Shown piece by piece: positions 11,301 through 23,300 of a DNA stretch of 64,000 bases (position 1 is its first letter; the number at the start of each line of letters is the position of its first letter). The position numbers were made by a program, and so were the translations under genes. Where the stretch lies: the NCBI RefSeq assembly GCF_910592395.1, contig NC_088312.1:1054001-1118000 (forward strand), given 5' to 3'. Under the pieces are notes generated by a model. It was not told the DNA's origin. It worked only from the letters and a program-made list of their open reading frames with translations, and searched no databases. The stretch comes from Lineus longissimus. Lineage: Eukaryota > Nemertea > Pilidiophora > Heteronemertea > Lineidae.

Positions 11301-13165
11301 TTGCAGCTTTGACAGTGACACTTGGAAGTGGAAAGACACTCATTATTTGTGAGATTCTTAAGAGAAACATTCTAAATAAAACAGTATTTCGTGTTCTCAA
11401 CTGTGAGGAAGGAATTTTGACCAACAAACACCCTCAATGACAATGAATCATGAATATGTTGGTAGCATCATAAGGTTAATTTTAGACTTACTTCATGAAA
11501 CTGTGACTTGTGAAGATCTTTCATAAATGAGTTATCTGTTGAAAGATCAGATCTTGTGAGGCGTTTCTTGACCCGATGACTTGCAGTCTCCTTCTCCTCC
11601 TGCAGCTGCCTCTGTTGATCCTCAGATCTCCGCTTAAAATCGACATGCTGCTTTTTAACCCTCTCATTTAACATGTTCATGTACTTTGCGTAGTAGTGGT
11701 CCTTTAATGAGTCCAGGTCATCCACCACCTGTTGGCTTTTCTAAAAGAAAAATACAGAGTAAGTTTGACACCCTCACATAAAATCCACTTTTACGAGCTT
11801 GATATTTTCCCAGGCCTTATGTCCGACACAGATCTAAAGAGGTTCTAAAAGTAGATCAGAAAGCCATAAATAGGCAAGGTTTGTATAATGATAATGTAAA
11901 TACAAAGTACTAAAATCAGTGAATTTGTCCCAAAAATAGAATTAGCTTCAAGGCTAAAGTCGATTGGTAAGGGATTAAACAAACATGCTAATGTATTGTG
12001 CTAACTTATGTCATGTTTGAGTGCACTTTTCATTATAGCATGAAAATAATGGCCTACAAAAAACCATAAAGTAAATTGAAATATTTGACATACAAATTTC
12101 GTAAAACTGCAATCAAAACAGAAAATTGGGCAGGTTTCCAAGAGTGATCTAACATGTGGAGAGGTAAGTAGGACTAGGGTTGGCATTCATATTAGCTTCA
12201 GAGTAGTTGTCTCCATTTTGATGACCATCACTCAATCTGCGGAACCGTTTCCACTTACCTTCTCTCTGTAGAGACGCCTCTCCCGATCTCTCTCATCTTC
12301 ATATGTTTCTCTCCGACGTCTCTGAGGGGGTCTCACTTTGGTGTCTGGTTCACGCTTCTAAAACAAATAAAAATGTTCGCCAATGGATTTTTTAGGCAGA
12401 GATATGGTTGGCCAAGTGGTCAATGTGTGAGACTTGTGATTACAACATAGTGGGTTAGATGCCTTTTTTACAGACTTACAACGATGGACCAACTTCTTTT
12501 GATCTGTGCGATGACGCCCGCTAATGGTTGGTAAACCAAAATACCAATGACGTCATCATGAAACAATTTTTGAATGCGATAGACTTAGTCAATAAACACA
12601 GAATAAAGCGAAACTAAAAGACAAACCTTATGCCGTTTTTTCTTCTCCTCGGGAAGACCATAGTCAATGAGCACACTCCCAAGGGTCGATTTGGATCTGA
12701 TGTTATACTTCAGATTTAGTGACGCAAGGCTGGAGTCATCCTTCGTAGACAATGTCTGAAAAAAAGAAACTACAGTGGAACCCCGGTAACACGACCACTC
12801 ATGGGACCAACGTTGAATGGTTGCGTTATCGGGGTTGTTCCATAGTGAAGTTGAAAATCCTTGGACAAAGAAGTTTTATCTGGGCCTAGAAATTTCAACT
12901 AAAGGATTGTTTCACACTCGGCACCCCAGTTTATAACGGTATAATGAATACAGATACAAAGTTTCAGGCTGAAAACACCATACTTTCCAAGCCACACAAC
13001 AGTAACACCCAAATAAATAGTGTTTCGTAGAAGTCCGCGCATACTAACCTTATCATCTAAACACTTTTGTGGACTATTGCTGCCCGCAGAGGGGCTTGAT
13101 TTGACTCTTGATGAGCCCTTTTCCCGAGATTCCCCAGGGCCGTCCACCATCTTGGCTGTTGTCAT
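8391..13165 (-). CDS. charged, helix-rich protein of unknown function, 13 exons
   Basis: Exons (minus strand, in order): 13049-13165, 12627-12755, 12259-12357, 11492-11740, 11122-11269, 10760-10953, 10390-10476, 10090-10155, 9806-9915, 9559-9625, 9044-9309, 8801-8891, 8391-8462. All junctions are GT-AG and phases agree, giving 1695 nt and 564 residues. The N-terminus is Ser/Lys rich. About residues 80-250 are dominated by Arg, Lys and Glu (for example RRRRETYEDERDRERR) and look helical or coiled-coil. A second charged helix (NRERERRVFLRKIQKMY) lies near 370-390. There is no signal peptide or membrane segment. I do not recognise the family; conserved ciliary or centrosomal coiled-coil proteins look like this, but that is a guess. 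The first in-frame ATG of exon 1 was chosen as start. Confidence 0.8.
12773..12847. mobile_element. short TIR element in intron 1 of the coiled-coil gene
   Basis: Begins CAGTGGAACCCCGGTAAC after a TA dinucleotide and ends with the imperfect inverse, GTTATCGGGGTTGTTCCATAG. The terminal repeats are about 27 bp and the whole is only about 75 bp. The TA flank and CAG start suggest a Tigger/pogo-type MITE, different from the CAGTAGAACC elements at 30.0 and 34.9 kb. Confidence 0.6.
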
Positions 13166-13285
13166 AACAAGCTTACAGACATATGGGGCGCCTTAGCCAC
13201 CAAAATCAACGATATTGGGAGCTGTTCACACTTCCGTCTCAACAACGCCAATGTTGGCTGTTGGCTGTTGGAGACCGGGTTTGGC

Positions 13286-13416
13286 TAAAATTTACAATCC
13301 CCGATCGGAAATGACGTAGTTTGATCGCGTTCAACTATAAATCCATTGAACAGTGGTGCTTCGTTAGTCAACCGATGACCTTTTTTGGGGTTTGATTGGG
13401 GATTGTAAACTCGTTC
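13286..13416 (+). mobile_element. TIR element, TTTACAATCC family, copy A
   Basis: The core 13291-13409 is bounded by TTTACAATCCCCGATC and its near inverse GATTGGGGATTGTAAA. The same sequence, reverse-complemented, is at 45744-45875 with only a few differences. It lies about 120 bp upstream of the coiled-coil gene's start codon, so it is probably in or beside that promoter. No coding capacity. Confidence 0.8.
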
Positions 13417-13510
13417 CCCGGGTTTTTAAATCAACGCCCCAAATGGTGTAACTCTGCTCACCAAAGAACACAATGAGATGAAGATACATTTTGAATGTAA
13501 AATAACTTGA

Positions 13511-13516
13511 TTTATT
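13511..13516 (-). terminator. candidate poly(A) signal of MANEA
   Basis: TTTATT on the plus strand is AATAAA on the minus strand. It is the first canonical hexamer I noticed downstream of the MANEA stop codon. If used, the MANEA 3' UTR is about 1.3 kb and contains the foldback element at 13756-14094. Confidence 0.4.
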
Positions 13517-13755
13517 CTGGTCATAATTCAATGCCAATCATGGCAAAGTAGAAAACTAAAAGACTTGTTTTCAAAATATTTTAAACCACAATAACAACTT
13601 GACTTGATCATAAGAACAGCCCGAGGGCACAAAACAACAGTACATTCAATGACAGACTGTGAACAAGGCAATAATATGCATTTGACGAAGTTACATGATT
13701 CAGAGTATTATATGTGGTTATCCCTAAGAAAGAATGTAGTAAAGGTAGATAAGAG

Positions 13756-14094
13756 TGCTGAAAGGGTGGATGTCGTCCTGGGTGCCGACAAATGGTACCC
13801 AGGTTCGAGATCGACTGGACAATAAGCACCCTGGGTGCCATTACACTAGACAAATAGCACCCAGCTTCTTTTTGCCTGGCTTACGGATCTTAGGGACGAC
13901 GTTTCTTGCAATCTCGTTTTATCTTATTTCCAGCTTCTTTTTGCCTGGCTTACGGATCTTAGGGACGACGTTTCTTGCAATCTCGTTTTATCTTATTTGT
14001 CTAGTGTAATGGCACCCAGGGTGCTAATTGTCCAGTCGATCTCGAACCTGGGTACCATTTGTCGGCACCCAGGACGACATCCACCCTTTCAGCA
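13756..14094. mobile_element. foldback element with 101-bp terminal inverted repeats
   Basis: Left arm 13756-13856 and right arm 13994-14094 are reverse complements over 101 bp; I saw one mismatch. The arms start TGCTGAAAGGGTGGATG. Between them are two identical 69-bp direct repeats (13861-13929 and 13930-13998), the second overlapping the right arm by 5 bp. No transposase. The near identity suggests recent insertion or duplication. If transcribed with MANEA it would form a long RNA hairpin. Confidence 0.9.
13861..13998. repeat. 69-bp perfect tandem duplication inside the foldback
   Basis: Two copies starting CCAGCTTCTTTTTGCCTGGC are identical base for base. They cause the repetitive open frame that runs through this element, which should not be read as a gene. 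Confidence 0.9.
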
Positions 14095-14830
14095 TTAGAA
14101 GTTAGAGACTTCGGCATTTGACGAGCTCTTGTAATTGCCTGTCTAAACATAAACAGCACCTTAGGCATACAGAGCTATGGCACATACAAAAGGTGAGGCA
14201 TGTCAGGATGCCATATTTGGACATACATGTACACATAATGTTTCTGTGATCCCAGTCGCAATATGAATTTCACTGATACAGGTCAGAAGGGAGGGTCCAT
14301 TTGCACAAGTAACTGACAGTCCAGCTTTAAACTGGACTACAAAATATCCTCTAGAACACTACAACCACTGAACAAAAAAAGTTCAAAAAGAAGATAAAAC
14401 AAATAATTCCAGATATCTCACAACCACTACACCAGACCATTACCTCTGGTTGTATTTGATGTATAAACAAAGTAAAATAAGAACAACAGAAAAGGCTTAC
14501 ACGTACAAAATCGAACGTCTCTCAATACAAATCAACAAATAAATGAGAGATGAACCACTGAGCAGCTAATTTTCTTTCACCTTGCAATGAAGATCCCGCC
14601 ACATAAAATAAAAACAAAGTTAAATATGATAGGTCTTAAATATATGTGTTGACTTTCGTATATACATTATCATGTGGCACATACACAGTTTGTATCAAAA
14701 TAAATAAATTTCACTCAAATTCCAAAATGCATCTCAATGTACATGTACATGGAGGGGAGATGACTGAGGTTGACCCTAACTTCAAGATACATGTAAACTA
14801 CTTAATGAAAAGACCGTCTCAAACTTACTT
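14095..14830 (-). other. MANEA 3' UTR (inferred)
   Basis: AT-rich, no gene seen. It directly follows the MANEA stop codon on the minus strand and has several TTAAA and TACATGTA motifs but no strong minus-strand AATAAA before the foldback element. Confidence 0.45.
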
Positions 14831-16744
14831 TTATAAGCCCTTTAGAGGTTTTGAATTTGATGATGGTCTTTTATCACTGAACTGTTTTACTAACTTATTG
14901 GTTAAAGTTATGTAATAATCAGGTGGATAGGGCTCATAATCTTCATAAGAATAAATAACATCATCGTATGAATTTCTTATATCGTGTGGCGATGCCATTT
15001 CAAGCTGTGTACCCTCATGCCACTCATTGAACGATGTTATACTGATTATACCAGTTTTGGCCTTCATGGCTAATTTAAAGTTTTTCTCGTAATAAGTACC
15101 GTTATTTCGAGATTTTTTGTTCTGAAAATTCCATGGTCGAATCCTAGTATCATCATAGCCCGGTCCCACACTCGGAATAAACATCAGGTTTTTCTGCCGA
15201 GCAAACGCAGACAAACTCCCCCAATTCTGCGGACTTGCCCCGTAGGAAAAACCAACGCTGGCAAAATATGAATAAAAACCATCAAATCCTGACTCCAGCA
15301 GTTCTCGTCGGTGGGAAGCCTTGACTAGTAGTCCGATAAAGAAAGCGTCTATCTCAGACCCTCTGATTGAATACCTTTCACCAGGGCGGAGAAGGTATTG
15401 CCATCGATCAAGAGTAATTTCGTACGAATCATAAACGTACATCATTGGCAGGATTTTCCCATTGTGCTGGTGTTTATAAAGTGCAGGATGATGACCATAC
15501 GTTTTAAAGATGTACTTGAGGTTATGCTGGATCGAGAAGATGCTGCGATGTTTGTATGGTTCAAGATGAAAGGCTATCTGAAAAAGGAGAGATGACACCA
15601 GGTTAAACTACTGCTATCAATACGAGAAAGAAATACCAAAGTTCTGACATCATAACGTTGCATATTTCTATCTTTATGGCGATGCAGCAATATTTTGAAA
15701 GAAAATGCTTCCTAAATTGAGGAAGATGTCATTCCCGGTCCAAAGACAAATAAAACTGATATGTTAATTCATCCACTAGTCCAGTAGTCAGGACTGACCA
15801 CACATACCTACCTTCAGTGAATATTTATGAGCAGTATCAAGTAAGATCATCATCACATGGTTCCAAGACTTGCCTTCACCATCGTTACTATTTGCCGGCA
15901 GCCATGAGACAACCACTACACCTGAAAAAGGATAACAATGATTTGAAAAAAAAGAATTTTCTTGAAGACAAAGAAGTGTCTACCTCACTCAAGTCACCTA
16001 GGACTTGCTTGGCTTTAGTTTGTAATGAGGTTTTACTCAAAATCATGTCAGCAACGTTCTACACTAAACATGGTCAGGGGTTGAGATCCTTCTTCAGTCT
16101 CGATCATGATGGAAAACGCCTTGAGTAAGCACTATATGATAACTACCTATTCCAGCAGCCCGTATCTGCCTCATGTGGCTTTCCAAAACAGCCTTGTCTC
16201 TTGAACTGTATGTCCCGAGTGTTGGGTAGAAGTTGGACCCAATATCCTCAGGTGGTGAGTGTCTTCCTGATGGCCACTGCTTGGCATAGAGTGCATTCCA
16301 ATGTTGCTCATATACGTGACCCCAATGGAGGTAAACCTTATCATATTTTGGATTTCCATACCAAGGGTAGTAGAACGTATGAATGTTATAATTTGGTTTC
16401 GTAGTCCGCATCAGCTTTAGCACATCTGATGACAAAATATGAAGTTGATCAGGAGAATTAGGTAAACGTTTGGTTGAGTTCTGGTCAGATGTTTCAACTG
16501 TTGGTTTCTGCTGACCATTATTTTGAGGAAGATTAACAACTCCAGATATTGTTCCAGTTTTTCTTTGCTCTCTTTGTTGTTTATCCGAGTGTATTTTCTT
16601 TTGATGGAAAGGTTTGTGGTACCCGATCAGTCCAAATACTATCAAGGAACTAACAAATATAAATATTGTGAAGAAGTAAAGTCTTCGAACTCCATAGAAC
16701 TTGAGTGAACATAGCAGCATTCGTCGACGAAAAAACGAATTCAT
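14831..16744 (-). CDS. MANEA: glycoprotein endo-alpha-1,2-mannosidase (GH99)
   Basis: Exons: 16147-16744, 15812-15921, 14831-15577; GT-AG, phases agree, 1455 nt and 484 residues (the vertebrate protein is a little shorter). This Golgi enzyme removes glucosylated mannose from N-glycans by endo cleavage, bypassing the ER glucosidases. It is a type II membrane protein: a short basic tail, then a hydrophobic anchor at about residues 21-41 (LYFFTIFIFVSSLIVFGLI), a linker, and the GH99 domain. Family signatures are HTFYYPWYGNP, HWGHVY, YVYDSY, SGFDGFYSYFA, IPSVGPGYDDTRIRPWN and ITSFNEWHEGTQ (about 416-426), the last carrying the conserved acidic pair. A likely 5' UTR splice acceptor lies near 16810. 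The gene diverges from the SCAF gene. Confidence 0.95.
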
Positions 16745-17396
16745 TGTTTAGGTAGATTTCAAGAGTTACTTAGTTGACCAATTGCTTCTTGCAACACCTC
16801 TCAATCAATCTGCAACACAAAAGAAGAGAGAATGTATTAACTGTGCAAAGGCAACTAATGGGCTACAACATGGTAAGAAAAGTTTTTAGTCAATCTGACT
16901 CAATCGTGTCCAGTAATAAGCCCTTCCCTTGCATGCTTGGCTTTAGCATGATGTTACTCGATAGATTTGGTGGTGTTTTTTGTCACGCCCTGTATGCTAT
17001 ATCCGAAATGTCAAAACAACAGCTTTGGCCGACAGTTTTTTGGCAAATATGCAACATTTATCTTGTACATTTTAGAATTTAAATACTTTTGGGATCATCA
17101 ACGTACAACAGGTCATGTAGAATGTCTTTCTGTTGTCTGGTTTTAGTTTTAAATCAGTTTTGGTGAAACGGCAGCGCCTTCTATCAACGGCAAAATATAC
17201 TATCGATTTGTAAACCCACCCACGATTGGTCGAAACTATCAGCCGCAACCAATCACCAAACGTGGTCCAACGAATGGTTTGGGAAAAGGACTGACGCCAT
17301 TTTGTCTTCACGCCGCTTTTGTGCATGATTTTGATGATATGAACTCGGATTACTCCCTTATTTAGCTCCATAAGTAGAAAATCGAAGCCGACAATC
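16745..17396. promoter_or_regulatory. shared upstream region between MANEA and SCAF gene
   Basis: The start codons of two divergent genes are 652 bp apart. Both 5' UTRs and both promoters must lie here unless there are remote UTR exons. A minus-strand acceptor-like TTGTGTTGCAG near 16809 suggests a MANEA 5' UTR intron. No TATA box stands out at the right spacing. Confidence 0.55.
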
Positions 17397-20300
17397 ATGG
17401 AGGCTGTTCGAGCATTCAATAATGAGGTACCCGAACTTCACCACCTGCGTCTATTTCCTCTTTTCAACACCCTTTTCTTCTCTCGCGGTTTCTCCCGTCC
17501 CGACATGGTTTGGGTTGTTTTTACGTCGTTGTACGATGTACTGTACACTGCATGGAGGTTCAAAGTTTGCACCCAGGCCCGAGCTGAGGCTGAGCATTTT
17601 ATCTCATAGTCCTATTGTTGTTTTATATCATTATGGCCACAATCACAGATGGACACCAAGGAAGGCAATGTATACAGGATTATGGTTATTAATGAAGCCT
17701 GGCAAAACACAGGATGAACAGAAAGTGAAAGTAGCTGGCTGATCATGTATTCTTTTTTCTGCTCCAGCTGTCTTCGCTGTACGACACCAAGCCACCAGTG
17801 TCGAGACAGAAAATGGCCAATCTAACAAAGCTGGCTATCAAGGCAATAAAGTTCTATAAACACGTTGTTCAGAGTGTGGAAAAGTTCATTCAGAAGGTTT
17901 GTATCCAGGTTAGGTTGGATAGGAATTCTGAGGTTAACCAGTGCTCAAAAAGTCATGTCCACAATAATTGTATTTCAACCTTGTAGCCAAATCACCCTTC
18001 TGATTGTGACATTCGTAATTGTATTGTAATGAACAGAACATGGCAATCAGTACATTGCAAAGACTCATTGTACTAGAATAGATGGTAAATTAAAAGAATA
18101 TTGATGTTGTCTTTTCTCTATTCCAGTGTCGACCAGAATATAAAGTTCCTGGACTGTATGTGGTGGATTCCATAGTTAGACAATCGAGACACCAATTCGG
18201 TGTGGACAAAGATGTTTTTGCACCGAGATTCACTAAGAATATCTGCATCCTCTTTCAAAATCTCTTCAAATGTCCTACAGAGGACCGGGTGAGTATTCTG
18301 AGTTTAAAATTGAAAATGAAAGAAGGTGATTTGCAGAGCAGTTTGCAATTCGTAACCCCATTGCTAATCTAGACAAAAGGATAGGCCAGAATCCATCGAT
18401 TTGGATTGAAGGAAGTAAACCTCAGTTAATTCTTTAACAGGATTTCAAAGGATTTGTATTTTTCTTTCAGAGTCGAGTGGTGAGAGTATTGAATCTTTGG
18501 CAAAAGAATGCAGTGTTCCCGAGTGCTGTTATTCAACCACTTATGGACTTGGCTGCAGATCCAACGAATCCTCAACTTCTTGCCAATGGTAAGTTTGAAG
18601 TGAAAGTGGGACTGTGTTGCTTTGATAGTTAGAATACTGTTGTTGTTATCTGTGTTCCAGGGAGCAACAGTAACATTCATGAAAATTGAATTTGAACAAA
18701 GAAGGACCTATTAATATTATTCAAATCTTTAATGTATTTTCAGCTGAGAAGGAGATCAGTCAAGTCGTTGAAACCATGGTCCCAACTAAACCAGCCATAG
18801 TCATTGCAATGAAGCCTGAGATGAACAACAAACCAGCTGAGAGTCCGACCCCACAGCAACAGCATCCAGACAATGACGTGTCATCATCCACTCAAGCCCT
18901 TCAGACAGATATGTTGAAGAATATCACACAGATCATACAGCAGTCACAACAGGTGAGAAAATGATACCGTTTGCTGGTATTTGAAAGATAGGCGGAGTTT
19001 ATGTATATATGCTACTCCTCAAATTGTAGTTGATGTTAAAATATCTCTCAACTTAATTCAAAAGTTTAGTCTTGACACTGATCCCATTTCTGTAAGCGAG
19101 AATCATCTGATTTCTTGGCTATTCCCACTGGAGAATAATGTTCATGATATTATTCCAGATTGGAGCTCCAAGTTTATCTGCCCAGCATGCTCAACTCCAG
19201 CAGTTACAGCTCCTGCAACAGCAGCTCTTGCAGCAGACGCAGATCCTTCAAAACCAGGCGCCCATTGATGGAACGTTACTGGCACAGATCCAGGCATTGA
19301 CAAGTCAGCTGTTGAACACTGATGATGATGTCAAGCCACCTGAACCACCACCGACATTCAAAAAGGTACTGTGTGTGTGTAGTTTGAGGTGCAGCAGCTC
19401 TGTTGTCTGTTCTGGTTTCCTTCATTCAAGATCATTTCTTCCTTTGTTGCAGGAATTGCTGGATTTTGACTATGGAGAGAGTGATGATGAGGACGATCAT
19501 AAAAAGTCTCATTCCGAAAAGAAGAATGCTCTTCCTGCTGGGTAAGAAGTGTCTCTATTCAGATTGTGGTGAACTAGTAACGTCATCGGACTTGGCAACG
19601 GAAATGCCCTGGGTTTTAACACCAGTCTTCCAGTCAAGCAGCCACTTGCCCTCTCCAGGTCAAGCCCAAATGAAGTGCCTCTTTGACCTGTAGTTGTGAA
19701 AAAACAAGGTACAGGAGTAGCATTCTGACTAATATCCAACGTTCCTCATTCCAGTGCTCTATACGAAGGCCTCCTGGATCAAATCCAAATGCCAATGCCT
19801 GTACAAGATCTGCAAATCACCCATGGTGGTGTCAAAAGTGAAGTTGTGAAGCGAAATGAAGACCTCCATAAAAAGATATTGGAGCAACAACATCAGGAGT
19901 TTGAGGAACAGATCAACAATCCGAACTGGCAGCCACAGCCGCCACCCGAGCCTCACCTCCCTGAGGTGCATGGAGATGTGGACATGAGGGAAATCAGGTT
20001 TGACCAGCAGGAGGTAATTATCACAGCGCTGCGGGCTCATTCCCAGGCGAATGGTCGAGGTCATGTAAAAGTCTTAACTGGTCATTCTACAGAGATCTGT
20101 AGTATCCAGAGGAGGGTGCTACTTTTCCTCATTTCTGGGGGTCTACTGGTTTTCATTTCTGTTAAGAAGCCAGACATATTTTTGATATGTGGAAGAGAAA
20201 AAGCGGGTCATCCCGACTTACCTTGGCCAGTAAGGTCCATTCCTGAAGATAAGAAACCATGTCACTTCATTGAAAAGCCAGTATAAGAATCAAATCCGAT

Positions 20301-23300
20301 GAGTCATTGAGACCATGACCCTAAGTATAATAGAACTGCCAAGTCAATTTCATGCCATATTTTTAGCAGCAAGGACAGCTTGAAGAGGGTCAAGAGGATG
20401 AAGACTACAGGGACTACCAATACCATGACTATGACGAGAGGCATCGCTCACCTGAAGTCGAACGTCGCAGGCGAGACAAAAGGGCAAGAGGTTCAAGGTC
20501 ACGATCAAGGTCACCGAGACGTCGTCGTAGGTCCAGGTCAAGGTCACGTGAGAGGAGGCGCAGATCTAGGTCGAAAGAGCGTCATAGGAGGTCTCGGTCT
20601 CGGGACCGTGAGCGTGAGAGGGAGAGGCGTGAGAAAGAGAGGGAGAGGAAGAAGAAGGGTTTGCCGCCATTGAAGGAGAAACATTTGAGTGGTGAGTTGG
20701 TCATGATGAATTTCAGTCAAAGTACCACTGCAAAAACTTGCAGATTAGCAATGAAGTGATTGTCGAAGCATGGTTTTAAATTCATTGGCTGAGCCACATG
20801 GTGCAAAATATGATGAGACCTAGCAGTTGCTCCCAGATCTGAAATCATTTTGTCACCAGTAATAATTGAATGAATTTACTTGTTTGTTTTCCAGTCTGCA
20901 CAACCACACTTTGGATTGGGCATATATCCAGGCTCACAACTGAGAATAATCTACAAGAAGAGTTGGAACGGTTTGGGGAAGTCGAATCAATTAATGTAAG
21001 TTGTTGCAAACTAGCAGTGTACTTGCAAGTTGCTTCAGACAGCAGAACGGAATGGGGCCAATGAAGAGTATCTCTACATTCCACTCTTATTTTTCAGATG
21101 GTTCCTCCTAGGGGTTGTGCGTATGTTGTATTAAGTCGGAGGAAAGATGCATCTAAAGCAGTCGAAAAGATGAAGGGTACTCGTCTCGATGGAAACTTCC
21201 TCAAGGTTTGTGTACTCACTTTCAGTATTTTGCTTTTTGATGTCCATTTTTGATGCCATGGTATTGCACAAGAGCAGGGAGGGAAAGAAAAGCTGCATTC
21301 TTTAAAATCTTGTTTTCTTCACAATATCAGTGCCCCTGCGTTAGACATGGAAGATCATTTCCATGCATGAATGCAAGTTGTCGTGATCACCTGCCTTTTT
21401 GGAACAAAAACTTGGCCAAGTTCTTCAATCATGGTCATAGTGTTGATCATCTCCATCGAGCGTGGTCTTCCCTTACCCACTTATATCTGATTTCACTTTC
21501 AGGTTGCATGGGCTCAGAACAAAGGAATCAAAGATGCTGGTCACTTCAAGGAAAACTGGGAGGTTGAAATCGGTGTGACGTATGTGCCATGGGAGCTGAT
21601 TCCTGACGACTTTGAGCGGTTAGCCGAGGGTGGCATGTTTGATGATGACACATTGCCAGAGGAATTAAAAGGTACGCTGTGTTATCAATACCAGTGGATG
21701 AGATGTAGTGTTGATGCTGCTTAAAATAAAACATGTTATGACACCCTATAAGTGATCGAGTGTGATACACTGCAAAGCTGAGTTGGTTCACTTCAGTGAC
21801 TATGGATGTCACCTCAGAATTTAGTGGTGAATTTCTTACCTGTCATGATGTCCGATTCCAATTTTGGGATCCCATTTGCGTAGAGATTATCTGACTTTTG
21901 TCTCTTGTGTCTCAATAGGTGCGGTTTATTTCCAAAGTGGTAAGTTTCTGGTTTGCGCTCTTATTGGTTCAACCTTTGAATTGCATTCGACCGATGAGGA
22001 ATGGCTTGTATCTCTTGCTCTTAACCTGGAGAGGGTTCACCACTTGTGTAGAGTTCAACTAAACACCTTTGCATGCTCACTATGATGTTAAGGGTTGGGA
22101 TGAGAATGAAGAGAGGTCACTAGAAATGTCAACATATTCATCAAATCCGTCGGCTGTACGTCAACACAACAATGGGTGATATGAATAAAGACTAGCAAAT
22201 TCTTTTATCCAAATCTCCATGTACATTTACACTAGGCCTTCCTGTACAAAACCGGAGTAAGAGCATTTGCTAGTCTTTATTCATATCACCCATTGTCTGC
22301 ATTGCTGTGTACATCTGTGTCGAATTTCTACTGGGTATTCTTGAAACATTTTCTTTTATCATTGCTGGAATGTTAGTGTTCCATTTCTGATGCATTTAGG
22401 AACTGTGCTCTATACTAAGTTCCGTAAATAAACATCAGTTATATCTTGCAGTAACTGGCACTGAAATAAACCAAACATTGTAGTGTCAGTAGACAAAGGT
22501 TTTAGTGTTCTGTGGTGTCTCTCACTTCGCTCATCAGTTGACCGACTGCAGCACTTCCAATCAACATTCCTCCAAAGTAGTGCTTCTATTTCCCATTTGG
22601 CTTATGCGATATGGCCTTTTATCTTGGGTCAAGCCTGTGTGAATCGTGGGCCCAATTTTCACCTATAAGAACAATCAACCTCACACATGTTTAAACAACC
22701 ATTCAGAACATGGTCCCCTTCACAAGATCAGTCCTGTGTTGCATAGAGTGCACCATTGATCAGAGTAAAAACGCATGAAATTTCCGGAACTTTCAATGTG
22801 TTGAATGTTCTGAAAATGTGTGAGAACGTTGGGAGTAATTGTGGGTGAAAATCGGATCAGGGATTTGTGCACTGGTTCATGTTGGGACTGGAGGATGTTT
22901 GCAAGACTCTGGAGGCCAGTGGTTTTCTTGGTCTTCCATCTTACCTCTGAAATCCTCCCCTACCTACCCTGGTAACTAGACCTCTAGCTCTCAGTCAGTC
23001 ACCTGTTGAGAATTGGACATCTTATTTTCAGGGCTGTTGGCTTAGGTTTTGATTTCAGCGCCATTATTGGTAAAGGATTTCAGCAAAAAGAGGAGTCTTT
23101 GTTTGAAACAAGCTGTCTATTGCCAACACTAAAAGCTGCTTCATAGTTCTAAAACAGTTTTACCCGACATTTACTCGTAGATAGCTTTAGCATATTGACG
23201 TCTCACAGATCGTTTGTTCCATTTTGGGTGTCGATGGAGCAAGCATTACATCTGCCTCGAGGAGCTTGATGAATAAAATGATGCGATTAAATCGTTTTGT

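Noticed and set aside
13755-14009. 84-codon open frame with a repeated hydrophobic segment
   Set aside because: It is the translation of the foldback element's 69-bp duplication.
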